64,000 nt of DNA from Viola odorata. Lineage: Eukaryota > Streptophyta > Magnoliopsida > Malpighiales > Violaceae. Both the position numbers and the translations under genes were made by a program. The first letter of the stretch is position 1, and each line of letters starts with the position of its first letter. The stretch spans positions 6,326,501 to 6,390,500 of the forward strand of contig OY829539.1 of assembly GCA_963691705.1 (NCBI GenBank). The letters are read 5' to 3'. Below the pieces are notes generated by a model that saw only the letters and a list, made by a program, of their open reading frames with translations, searched no databases and was not told the origin of the DNA. Shown one piece after another: positions 21,412 through 31,174 of the stretch.

Positions 21412-22196
21412 TGTTGCTACCCGATTTTTGATTTTAAATTCTTCATCCAAACGTTTCTACATTTCTTATCATCAATTTTTCAAAAATCGTACTTCCATTT
21501 ATTTTCCTCCAACTGATATTTATTTTTACACTTAAAGTCATTTAAATTTTATTTTATACTTTTTCGCATTTTTATCGCCTTTTCAGTTCAAACTCATATC
21601 GCTTCCGAGTAAAATTCTCGAAACCAATGGTCAAACAATTTTCACTTTTTAGCTACTTATTTTTTAATTATTAATTATTATTTTTCTAACTCGCGTCATT
21701 TCATTTCGTTCAATTTTTATTTTATTTTAGCATTTTTCATATTCGAACTTTTGTCGTTTACAAATGAATGTTTATCGAATTATATGATGAACTTTTCACC
21801 ACTTGCTGTATACTAATAATTTCGTTTTATTTTACTGTACGGTTTAGTATATTTGAATCAAATTTTTTTGGCAAAATTGCTCATACCACTAGCGCGAACC
21901 AGAAAATCAACAAGAAAGTCAAGACTTGGTCTTAACCGTTGATCTGGTTGACTTTGAAAGTCAACCAAGATCAATGGCTCCCTTATTAAGGGGTCATTCC
22001 CTCTTCTTCACCACCTTTTCTACACAAAATAGAGGCGCACTGCTCCTTTCTTGGTGATCAAGTTTTCCTTCGATCGTAGTCCCAACAAGATCAGCACAAT
22101 GTCCTATCGGAGCACTGCTCATTCTCACGCTCTCGTGCCCTCTAAGACAGCCCCGGCCACGCGCAGCAACTGGTCCAAACCCACTCGCGAAAACGG

Positions 22197-22206
22197 CTAT
22201 AAATAC
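22197..22206 (+). promoter_or_regulatory. TATA box of the family A LTR
   Basis: GGCTATAAATACCAAGC, preceded by unrelated U3 sequence and followed by a typical C/T-rich start region. Confidence 0.65.
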
Positions 22207-22619
22207 CAAGCAACCTCAAGCATTTCTCTTCACTAATTCACGAACACTCTTTCCCTCTCTAGCGCTGGTTCACTAGCACGAACAACTGCCTACTTCAACC
22301 TAAGGTTGAAGTTACTCACAGTTGAAATTTACTCAATTGGTGGCAAATTCGAGCCAATTTCAAACTTTTTATTTAAATGGTTTAATTTGTTTTTCATCAA
22401 ATGGAGGGCTGTTTTTGTTGAATTTATTTTCTGTAATTGTATATGGGGTTTACTGTGAGTGCAAGGAATTTTTTCAGGTCATATTTCGGTCGTAAGCATG
22501 GTACACAAGGAAGAAGAAGGTGAACAGTGGCCTACCCTTTCTTTTAATTTGGTTTTGGGGCCAAGAATTTGCCTGGCCCAGGAAGGAAAATGCGAGCGTA
22601 TTGCCCGCGTGGGAGAGAT

Positions 22620-22770
22620 GCTGGGCCAGCTCAGGCCCAGCGCAAGAGAAAGAAAGTTGGGCCACTTGGGCCTAGTGTGGGAGAAAAAGCTTGGGCGCCT
22701 TGCGCCCAAGCGTGGAAAAGCTGAGCCGTTTGGCCCAGCGAGAGAGTGATGCGTGGGCTTAGGCCCACGC
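22620..22770 (+). other. Cluster of three GGGC-type hairpins in the LTR leader
   Basis: GCTGGGCC/GGCCCAGC at 22620-22641, CTTGGGCGC/GCGCCCAAG at 22690-22710 and GCGTGGGC/GCCCACGC at 22751-22770 are perfect 8-9 bp stems with 3-6 base loops, all downstream of the TATA box. Confidence 0.75.
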
Positions 22771-23434
22771 AGACAGCCAGCCCAGTGGGCCGAGCCCAAT
22801 TTCAGCCCGTCTTGTAATTTTTCGTGCCAATTTTTCGTATGCTTTTACCATGTAATTAATTATTTTTGCATGATTCTGAATGCTTAAATAATTATTTTCG
22901 CTTGATTTTAAATCGTTAAAATTATCTAGTATGCAATAATTTGTTAAATATTTATCTGTTTTTCAATTATTTATTACTCGTATTAACAATCTCATTTTGC
23001 AGGGTAAATCTACACGTGACTTCCCAACAAGTACAAGTTCTCTCCCATTTATTTATTTTAACATTTTTACGCTTGTATGCATGAATATTTAGAAATGTTA
23101 GATTTAATACATCTATTGGGCGTGATCACTAAAGTAGGACTTTTATATTTTTACAAACATGATTTAAACATCTCTTTATCCAGTAACCTTTTAGGATGAG
23201 ACTCGAGTGCGTAACACCTTCCCGAGTCCATAATACGACCTCGAACCACTGTTCTCGGATTCAGACCCATCTTGCCTTAACTTTTTATTTTTTATGCCAT
23301 GACCTTAGGTTCCTTAAACCTAGAAATAAAATTACGGTGGCGACTTCATTGTATTATGTGAGATGAGTTCAATTTTCTCACATCTCGTCCAAAATTTACG
23401 TCGCGCAATTAAAATCCAAAAAGGGGGTGCGACA

Positions 23435-23802
23435 CACTGCAAATCATCAGGAAATCTCATGGCATCATACATATTAAAAGTAATAAGTTTGCCACTAAAT
23501 TCCAAAGTTAAACACCCTCCAAAGACATCAATTTTCGCTCTGGCCGTCCTCAAGAAAAGTCTACCTAGCAAAATTTCTGTGGATTTATTAGAGTGTTCAT
23601 TATCCATGTCAACCACATAAAAATCTGCAGGAAATACAAAGTCATTCACTTGCGCTAATACATCCTCAATTACTCCTATGGGGTAAATAATAGACCTATC
23701 AGCCAATTGAATTACGACTCTAGTTTCCTTTAATTCACCAATATTTAAAGTTTTAAAAATGGTGAGCAACATGACGTTTATCCCAGCCCCTAGATCGCAC
23801 AA
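23435..23802 (-). pseudogene. Aspartic protease of the Athila-like element, cut by family A
   Basis: Read from 23802: CDLGAGINVMLLTIFKTLNI (the active-site D-S/T-G reads D-L-G-A), VVIQLADRSIIYPIGVIEDV, VNDFVFPADFYVVDMD, EILLGRLFLRTARAKIDV and NMYDAMRFPDDLQC. This matches the protease block of Athila polyproteins. The last matching residue is at the family A LTR boundary; the frame then runs into LTR sequence by chance. Confidence 0.8.
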
Positions 23803-24049
23803 TGCCTTCTCAATTGTCTGCTCTCCAATTTTTCAAGGAATCACAAAGGTTCCTCCGTCCTTGCATTTGTTTGGCAACTTCTTCTGGAAAATAGCGGATT
23901 CATTCTCGTTCAAGTTAATCCTTTCTATGCCTGCAATTTTTGTTGTTGTTAGTGCACAGTTCTTTCAATAATTTGGCATATTTAGGAACTTGAGAGATCA
24001 TATCAAGAAGGGGAACATTAATAGCTACCTTTCGAAATAAATCTAAAAT

Positions 24050-25707
24050 AGCTCTTTCCTCCCTCACCTTTTTGGCCTTTTCAGACCTTTCAGGGAAGGG
24101 AAGAGGAATTGCCTATTCCTTCTTTGGTATCAGAGGTTCTAGAATAGGATCAATATGCATTGATTTTTCAGGAATTACCTCTGCTTCTGGTTCAAACTCA
24201 TATGGGAAAGGGATTGCTTTTGGCTTCTTCCCCAGACTTGGGGAAGAGTCTATTCCGTCTGGAATTGCAGTCCCACTTATCAATGTCATTGCACTGACGT
24301 TGTGTTTCGGTTGTCCATTGTCAAAGCAAGTAACCTCCTTGTCCGATCCTGGTTGGTTAATGCTACCTGCATCTGTCCTATCTGCTTCTCCATGTTAGCG
24401 AAGTTGGCTTGGGTGGATTTCATAAATTGTTTAAGGGTTTCTTTTAATGGGACGTCAGTGATAGCCAAGGGTTGTTGCGGAGCTGGTAGTTGTGGAACAT
24501 TTAGTTTGGGAACGAAATTTTGGAAGTTTATATGAGACTATTGCGTTTGTTGTGAGGGTTGGTTTGTCCAACTAAAGTTCGGATGATCTCTCTTCACCCC
24601 GGATTATTGTTGTACTGGTTGGAATAAGATTTGTTTTTGTGGGGTGGGTACCTCCCATATTGTTGATTACACTGGATAGCTGCGTTCACTTCTTCTTGAT
24701 TTCCTGTTACCAAGATACACTCATGGGTTGGGTGTCCTTGTTGGCTGCAAACACGACATGTCACCGCTGGTTGTACCTGTTGTTCCTGCACTTGTGATTG
24801 ACCTGCGTAGAAACTATCTATACGGTTAGAAATTTCATTTGATTTCTGTTCAATAGTAGATACATTACCAATGGGTGTTGCTCTATCTTCCGAGCCATTT
24901 TGATAGCAATTTTCGGCTAATGTCTAAATCAGTTGCATCGCTCTTGTTGGGGTTAAATCCTGTAATGCACCTCCGACAACTCCATCTAATACCAACCTAT
25001 CCTTATTTCTCATCCCATCATAGAAGTATTGTATAAGATTCTGGTATGATACTCCATGGTTTGGGCATATTCGACGACTGTTGTATAGACACAATATTTT
25101 TCCTAGCATTCCCTACTTTGCTAGCAGACCAGTACTTGTTAAGAAAAACAAGCAACATCTGGGGCCATGTGTTTATGGAATTGTCGGGTAAACTAAGAAA
25201 CCAATTCGTAGCTTTATCCTCCAAGGTCTAAGGGAAGGCTCTAAGTTTGGCTCTGTCTATGCCTACCCGAGGTGGTTTAAGGGTATCACATTCCCAATGG
25301 AGGCTCTAAAGGTGTTTGAAGGGATTTTCATTGGGTAGGCCGTAGATCTTTTTCAGGTTATGGATACTGTTTGGCTTTAGGGACCAGTCATGCTCTACAG
25401 GTGGATACTGGATGCAGAAGTGAGTATCCTGTGCTAGTCCTTGGTTGTTATTCAGTTGCCTAAGGTTTCCCTCTTGTTCATTACCTAGTGGCGGTGGTGG
25501 TGGCTGGTTATTTCTTTGGTCTTCCATTTCTGGAAAAATGAGAGGTGGGTTTTCTCTAGCTACTGACGAACTCTCTCCCCGCGAAGAACTATCCTCTAAC
25601 GTTGTTTCTTTAGAAATAACCTTTTGTCTTCTCGCTAGCTTTTTGTATTGTGTTTCCTTTCTGGTAATTTCTGGATTGTAGGGGATTAATTCCTAGTGTG
25701 ACGACAT
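24050..25707 (-). pseudogene. gag of the Athila-like element (several stops)
   Basis: ATG at 25707 starts MSSH, then a TAG at codon 5; the same frame continues with ELIPYNPEITRKETQYKKLA and an N-terminus ending MEDQRNNQPPPPPLGNEQ. The capsid part contains KATNWFLSLPDNSINTWPQM (25018-25224). A zinc knuckle CRVCSQQGHPTHEC (Cys-X2-Cys-X4-His-X4-Cys) is at about 24730-24771, followed by a Gln/Asn/Tyr-rich tail and LKQFMKSTQANFANMEKQIG (24286-24468). The arrangement is typical of Athila gag. Multiple stops make it non-functional. Confidence 0.78.
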
Positions 25708-25743
25708 GGTCATAAAATAAAGAAAATAAAATTAGTACCGATG

Positions 25744-25764
25744 AATCACCGACAACAACGCCAA
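25744..25764 (-). other. Primer binding site of the Athila-like element
   Basis: TGGCGTTGTTGTCGGTGATT on the minus strand, eight bases past the LTR end and 36 bases before gag. Confidence 0.65.
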
Positions 25765-25771
25765 AATTTAA

Positions 25772-27167
25772 TGGTTGCCGAAACTGTCAAAAATAGTTAT
25801 AATGCAATTCACCATGCAATAGTTAATAAAAACTACAGCAAGTATTAAAAGGATCGTTCCTCAGAGATTCTATGGACAATTTTAATTCTTTGCAATGAAT
25901 AGAGATGTGACAATGGTAAATACCAATAAAATTGTTTTATTGCAATTAAATAAGAAATAAAAGAAAACGAAAGCAGTAAACAGAATGTGGTGGTGTGAAA
26001 TCAGTAGATAACAAATTCCTGGTAAAGACTTAATCTAGACCATACCTTATACGAATTGATCATCGATACAAATATATTTAAAACCACAACTCATAGAAAG
26101 GCTATAGAAACCAAGTTGGCCACTTATATTTCCTACTCTCCTCCTACTCAAGATTCCTAAAGACACACTCTGTTAAGAACCCCTAATCATCTTAACAACC
26201 CTAAGAGACACTCTATAAAATTTAATTAAGTGACTGATAAAAATGCAGGGAGAGACCTTCCCATGTTTGGGAGAGAGACGTGTCTACTCCTATAAACTTG
26301 ATTTCACTCTTTTCCCAACTAATCCGGAAATTAATCGGTCTCCTTCGTATCTCTATCGACAAAGTATACTCTAGTGTTCCTAGAGAAGACTGTAATTATT
26401 CAGATTCTAATCTAAGTTGATTAGGCTCAAATAAAACAAGAATAGTTTTGACATTAAACCAAAAAGAGTGAAAATACGAGTTTGGAATTTATAAATCACA
26501 AGTTTGATCTCACAATCGATGAATCATGGTCCTAGAGTCTTTGCCAAGAATAAAGATTCTAGCCTATAACAGACATAATTAAATCAAAAGAATGAATTTG
26601 CATAAAACTGAATTATATTTCAAAGAAGAAAAATAAAACAGAAGGTTGCAGCAATAATGCCTGACAAATAGAAGAACAGAGAAGAAAAGAGCGTCCTCTC
26701 TCTTACTGTAAGCTTATTAAATAAAAACCTAAAATTGTTCAAATCTTCTATGAGATAAGGATAAAATAAAATAGTTTAAATCTCCTAAACTGAAAATAGG
26801 ACTACAACCATCAAAGGAGTTCTAACAAAGGAGTGATTATTTGACAAAAAGATCTTCTGGAAGCAGCCAGCTGTCAAATGCGCGCCAGCTCATTGCTCAG
26901 GCCCAAGTCTGACTTCTTCATTAATCTTGTTGACTCTAGTCAACGCTGCTTCAGCTCGCCTTATCCCAGACCTGGGATAGAGTCTACTTCAATCTTCTAC
27001 CTTTCCACTAAAATATGCTCTAAATGGAGTTTTCAGCTCCTTTTGAAAAATTCGCTTCCCAAATCTACTTTCTGCAAAAAGGATTATAAAGCACTCAAAA
27101 TCAGCAGTATCATCATCCAAAATAGCCATAAAGGATGATGAATAATAACACTTTTAACGTTCAATCA
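25772..27167 (-). repeat. 5' LTR of the Athila-like element (boundaries inferred)
   Basis: On the minus strand it begins TGATTGAACGTTAAAAGTG and ends TTCGGCAACCA, 1396 bases. The 3' LTR is missing, so the boundaries rest on TG/CA ends and the primer site position. GGTTC (27168-27172) would be the target duplication. Confidence 0.5.
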
Positions 27168-28960
27168 GGTTCTATCTGTAATAATAATTAATAATATGAT
27201 CTAATGTTATTAGAACCGGATCGAATTATACAGAATTTCCATAGATGTATGTGGTTCGATCTCTATAATATTCAAAATAGAGTTTTTTTTAAGACATAAA
27301 AAACTTATAGAAAATTCACAAACTTTATAATAAAAAAAATCAAATACAGAAAAAATATAAAAAAAGGTAAGAAAACTTAGATAATTAAACGAAATTCTAA
27401 AAGATTTAACTAATTCAAATAAATTATAAAAATCATAATAAAAATAAATAAAGAATATATAAAATCAAAAAAGTATAACAAACTAAAAGAATAAAAAGAA
27501 TAAAAAAAATCAAAAAAATCCATATTTTTGAATTTTTTATAATTTTCTGAATTTTTGAATTTTTTTTACTCTTTTTATTATATTTTTTCTTAATTTTTTT
27601 TATAGTTTTATGATTTTTATTTTTTTTCAGCATTTTTATTATTTTATTATATTTTTTTAATTTTTCTTATACAAGACAAAAATGACGTCGTCTTGTTTAA
27701 TCGAAACAACACCGTTTGGTTAAACAAGTCAAACGGGTTGAGTATGGATTGACCCGTCAATTCACGGGTCATAATAAATCAGGTCGAGTTGACCCGTCTA
27801 TTAAAAAGGTCACTATTAAATAAGTCGACCCGTTTTAACAGCCCTAGTTGAAAATTCTATTCATGAAATTCCATAGAGCATTTTGACAATAGTAGCACTA
27901 AAAGGTTTAAAATGTTAAACAAACTTTGACCAACTTGACATTTATATTCAAAGAGCATTCTTTAGGCTTGAGAATACTTGCTTCTTTTTCAAGAGTGTAC
28001 TTATAAAATTTAAAAGCATTCACATTTTGGAAGAAAGCAAAGTCGCATACTAAGTGAGGTATGTAGGAAAGAGGATTGTGGGTGGCTTCTTCCATGGAAA
28101 TGTTGTAGTCATGTTCTCCAGGAGGAGTGAAGAAAGTGCTAGGATGAGGAAGACTCCTTAAAGAACCAAAAGTCAAGGACTTTTGCTTGAGACGCTTTTT
28201 AACCCTCCAAATTTTTATTACCTACTTTAAGTTCTTTAGGTTGATTTTAATAATGAGATTATAGTTTTAGTATAATTATATGGCTAGAAAATTTTCAGAA
28301 ATTTTATATTTATAATTTATATCAAAAATAATAAAAAAATGAACTTGTAAGAGAAAAAGTATTTATATAAAACTGTAAAGTCTGGTAGTTAAACTGTGAG
28401 GTTTCATAATTATTTTGTAACACATTAGGAGTTACGAAATATAATACTCATACGAAAAATAGTTACAAGAATAAATGAAAATGATACGAACTTTGTATGA
28501 AAAAAAGAAAGAATTAAATGATTGGTGGTGGCGTCAGATGTGGGCAGGTCCATGTCAGTTATGGGCACCAATTAATTAGGCCCAGGAGATGGGCAAATGC
28601 AAACAAAAACAAAAAATTAGTGAAGGAGAAAAAGAAAGGTCACTGCCTATTTGTCTTTAGATTCTTACCTATAAAATAAATAATAGGTGAAGGAGAAAAA
28701 GAAAAAGAAAATAAAAAATTAGAAAAGAAATAAATTAAAGAGATGATCGATGTATTTAATTAACTCAAGAAATAATTAATTCGACTAATTATAACAATAC
28801 ATTATCAAAATAAAATTAACTTAAATGAAAAGCTCATACAATAGTTGAAAAATAACAATAACGATAATCCACAAAACGCAACAAATAGCAAAAGCCACGA
28901 TAGAGTTGAAACTTCTCCAAACATCAGTTTTCATATAAATTATAGATCAATAGATTGTCT
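27168..28960. other. Intergenic stretch, very A/T-rich, 3' of the SABATH gene
   Basis: 27280-27660 is nearly pure A/T with homopolymer runs. 27680-27840 holds repeated GACCCGT/ACGGGTC motifs in both orientations, which look like a small degenerate inverted-repeat element. 27907-28176 (minus) is open for 89 codons with reasonable composition (PSTFFTPPGEHDYNISMEEA) but I do not recognise it. 28490-28740 contains two related purine-rich blocks (GGTGAAGGAGAAAAAGAAA). No gene is firmly supported. Confidence 0.4.
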
Positions 28961-29033
28961 TCACTCGTACCTCATCTGGGTACTTATTGTAAAGTAGACA
29001 GTCACAGGGCAGGGCCATATCCTCTGGATTCTG

Positions 29034-29381
29034 TCATTTGCGTACCAAACACATAAACAGTTTAGGGTTAGGCAACTTATTTGGTTGAAAATCAGATGAG
29101 CATTCCTCAACTCTTTGTGCAAATCGTTGGAACAACTCATTAATAATCCCACGTCCAAAATGCTGACTGAATATTCCCTCCGCCATAGCTCTGATCTGCA
29201 TCATAATAGCCTGCCCAATTCCAAGGTTATTAGGCACCACAGTCCGACTTCCATCACTCGCCAATTCCATTTTCTCGATGGTAAAGCACCCGTTCCTTTC
29301 CACATACTCTGACATCTCCTTCAAAGAAGGCACATAAAGAGGAAAATTGAAAGAATCCACTCTGTCCTCACTTATGATTCC
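29034..29381 (-). CDS. SABATH carboxyl methyltransferase, exon 3
   Basis: Last exon, 115 codons plus TGA. The acceptor TTGCAG|GGAATC is canonical and the phase is 0, so exon 2 (...MVKE) joins to GIISEDRVDSFNFPLYVPSL. It holds the C-terminal SABATH region: GCFTIEKMELA, the cap helices (IMMQIRAMAEGIFSQHFGRG, ELFQRFAQRVEEC) and the final LFMCLVRK. Exon 2 lies 10.6 kb away because a copia element sits in the intron. Confidence 0.9.
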   Translation of the reverse strand, partial: GIISEDRVDSFNFPLYVPSLKEMSEYVERNGCFTIEKMELASDGSRTVVPNNLGIGQAIMMQIRAMAEGIFSQHFGRGIINELFQRFAQRVEECSSDFQPNKLPNPKLFMCLVRK

Positions 29382-29996
29382 CTGCAATGATTTCAATATA
29401 TATTGTTAATCTAATCTCATAATTTCTTTCTTAAGTGGAATGGGATGACATTAACTTTTTTCCCCAAATGATGTTAAACTTAAAATATGTCTGTTTGAGC
29501 TACTCTGTGATATGAGTGATATAATGTGATGTGTTGTGTGGTATTGTACTATGAAATGAAGCAACTAAACTAAACAGTTTGGTTAGAAAGTGCAAACATC
29601 TCGAAAAAAAAACAGGAGGACCATGTCCTTTTATTTGCGCTGGTTCAAGTAAACCGACGCAAATGCTTTAATTTGCGTCAGTTCACGCACCGGACACAAA
29701 TCAAATTTCTTACATTCCTTTTCTTTAGCTTTCTAATCATATCTTGGGGCTCTTTGCTAAGTATGTAAATTGAAAGGACATACTTAGCAATCTGTAAACC
29801 TGTGGCGTTTTTGAAATTTTGTGGAGATTATTTTTTGTGTTCTCTTGTGTATTTGACTAATGTTCCTTGAATAAAGGAGAAGATGATGCATTAGAAAGGG
29901 AAAATGGAAACTGATATAATGATATATACTTTTGAACTTCTGAAGATCTTATGGGATGGGACATCTCTAATGATTTGCTTGATTTGTTAGTGCTAT
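29382..29996 (-). other. Left part of SABATH intron 2
   Basis: Non-coding A/T-rich sequence ending at the copia insertion. It includes a 9-bp perfect hairpin (29656-29679, GACGCAAAT / ATTTGCGTC). Confidence 0.7.
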
Positions 29997-31114
29997 TGTT
30001 GGCCCAAGGGCTCATTAAATCTTGTTTTGATGAATTAAGGATACACAAATTAATTAATATATTAACGCAATTTTAAGTTAAAGTATTTGTAGTTTGCAAC
30101 GAGACAACAAAAGAAGCAACAAATCAATTATCGCAAGCTCGAAGAATCAAGTGTATATTAGAGCATTAAACGTGTAAGTATGATTCTAATTAGCACTTGA
30201 TTTATGTTCGATAATACCTCAAGAAAAGTGTCAAAAGATTTTTTACACGAAAAACAATTTTTGGAAAAAGAGTTTTTGATTTCACTGTAGCAACGGATAA
30301 ACTCACTGTAGCAACGGAAAGTCTACTGTAGCATCGGGAACGAATAGTTTCACCGTAGCAACGGATAGACTACTGTAGCAACGGATAGTTTCACTGTAGC
30401 AACGGTTATATTTTTCACTGTAGCAAACGGATATATTTTTGTTACTGTAGCAAACGGCTAGTTTTTGGCTCCTTCCTTCATGGATGAGCCTCTACTCATT
30501 TGACGCTATAAATACTCATCTAAGATGAGTTATAAAAATAAGAAAGCTATTACAAGTTTTATATACAAAATCACATTTACAAAATCTCTCAAAATCAGTT
30601 TTAAGGCGCATTCGTTCATAATCGGATTTCAATCAATTTTGCGTCATTCGTTCGAGTTTGATCAAAGCTTTCTCTTGAGGTAATATTGTTCATTTATTGG
30701 TGTTATTGTGAATCATACATTTATTATTTATACACCAATTATTTGTTGCAATTTCACTATTTCAATTGTGAAGGTTTGAAAAGTGTACCTAACACTTTTG
30801 GGTAAAGGGTAGTGTTCTCATCCCATTGAAAGAGAACTTAGGTTGTAGTTGAGCCTTGGAAAACTACTTGTAAGGTTGTTGGTGAGCCCGGTAAAACCAA
30901 TTGTAAGGTTGTGAGCTGAACCCGTAAAAGCTCAAGTGAATAGCAAGGGTTGCATTCGAAAATCCTAAGAGGAGGACTCTTAGGTAGTGGAGTACAATTC
31001 GGTTGTGAATTGGAACCACTATACATCTTGTGTTTGCTATTCTACTCTTCTCTTGTGTGCAGATTTTTAAAGTGCCTATTCACCCCCCCCTCTAGGCCGG
31101 TTATTGTTTTATCA
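29997..31114 (+). repeat. 5' LTR of the Sirevirus-type copia
   Basis: TGTTGGCCCAAGGGCTC ... GTTATTGTTTTATCA. U3 carries the CTGTAGCAACGG array (30283-30455); a TATA box (TATAAATA, 30507-30514) lies downstream, just before the palindrome ACTCATCTAAGATGAGT. Confidence 0.95.
30283..30455 (+). promoter_or_regulatory. Array of about eight CACTGTAGCAACGG motifs in U3
   Basis: CTGTAGCAACGGA or close variants recur every 17-30 bases upstream of the TATA box; the same array is in the 3' LTR at 38049-38222. AACGG is the core of plant MYB3R (mitosis-specific activator) sites. An enhancer role is inference. Confidence 0.65.
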
Positions 31115-31116
31115 AT

Positions 31117-31128
31117 TGGTAGCGGAGC
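31117..31128 (+). other. Primer binding site of the Sirevirus-type copia
   Basis: TGGTAGCGGAGC, two bases past the LTR. The other copia in this window has the identical 12 bases (minus strand, 45560-45571). It resembles the initiator-Met tRNA site TGGTATCAGAGC with changes. Confidence 0.75.
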
Positions 31129-31174
31129 AAGGTCACTTGGAACAAGGTTTAACGACCTCAAGTGAAAGATTCAA

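Larger units (their letters stand above)
10289..23434 (+). mobile_element. Ogre-like Ty3/gypsy element (family A), 5' LTR truncated
   Basis: The element runs from the 3' part of its 5' LTR (10289-10545) through a primer binding site, a repeat-rich leader, decayed gag-pol, a long non-coding 3' region of stacked minisatellites, a polypurine tract and a complete 3' LTR (21412-23434). The pol blocks (VAEYPEWVANIMPVPKKDG, GFSGYNQIKMAP, RREQAICYPSKKFNECGMRY, MIDYFTKWVE) match the Ogre branch of the Tat lineage, known for very large elements with long variable 3' UTRs. The right end interrupts an Athila-like protease gene. About 1.75 kb of the 5' LTR and everything to its left are lost, so the target site duplication cannot be checked. 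Confidence 0.8.
21412..23434 (+). repeat. Family A 3' LTR, complete, 2023 bp
   Basis: Starts TGTTGCTACCCGATTTTTGA and ends GGGGGTGCGACA. The start is shared with 62180 (plus) and, with small changes, with 59492 (minus); the end is shared with 10545 and, inverted, 55441. A TATA box is at 22197-22206, and GGGCC-type hairpins lie downstream at 22620-22770. The right flank (from 23435) is the interrupted Athila-like protease gene. Confidence 0.88.
23435..27167 (-). mobile_element. Athila-like Ty3/gypsy element, 5' half only
   Basis: On the minus strand the order is LTR (27167-25772), a primer site (TGGCGTTGTTGTCGGTGATT), gag and protease, then truncation by the family A LTR at 23434. The primer site differs by a few bases from the TGGCGCCGTTGCC type known for Athila elements. 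RT and integrase should lie to the left but are gone; the deletion that removed them also took the family A 5' LTR. Confidence 0.75.

Noticed and set aside
22459..22799. ORFs on both strands in the family A LTR
   Set aside because: G/C-rich leader with few stops; both strands are open equally and it is explained by the hairpin cluster.
27433..27633. Lys/Ile/Leu-rich minus-strand ORF
   Set aside because: Translation of nearly pure A/T sequence.
30838..31026. 62-codon ORF repeated at 38605-38793
   Set aside because: Lies in both LTRs of the copia element, antisense to its transcript, in low-complexity sequence.
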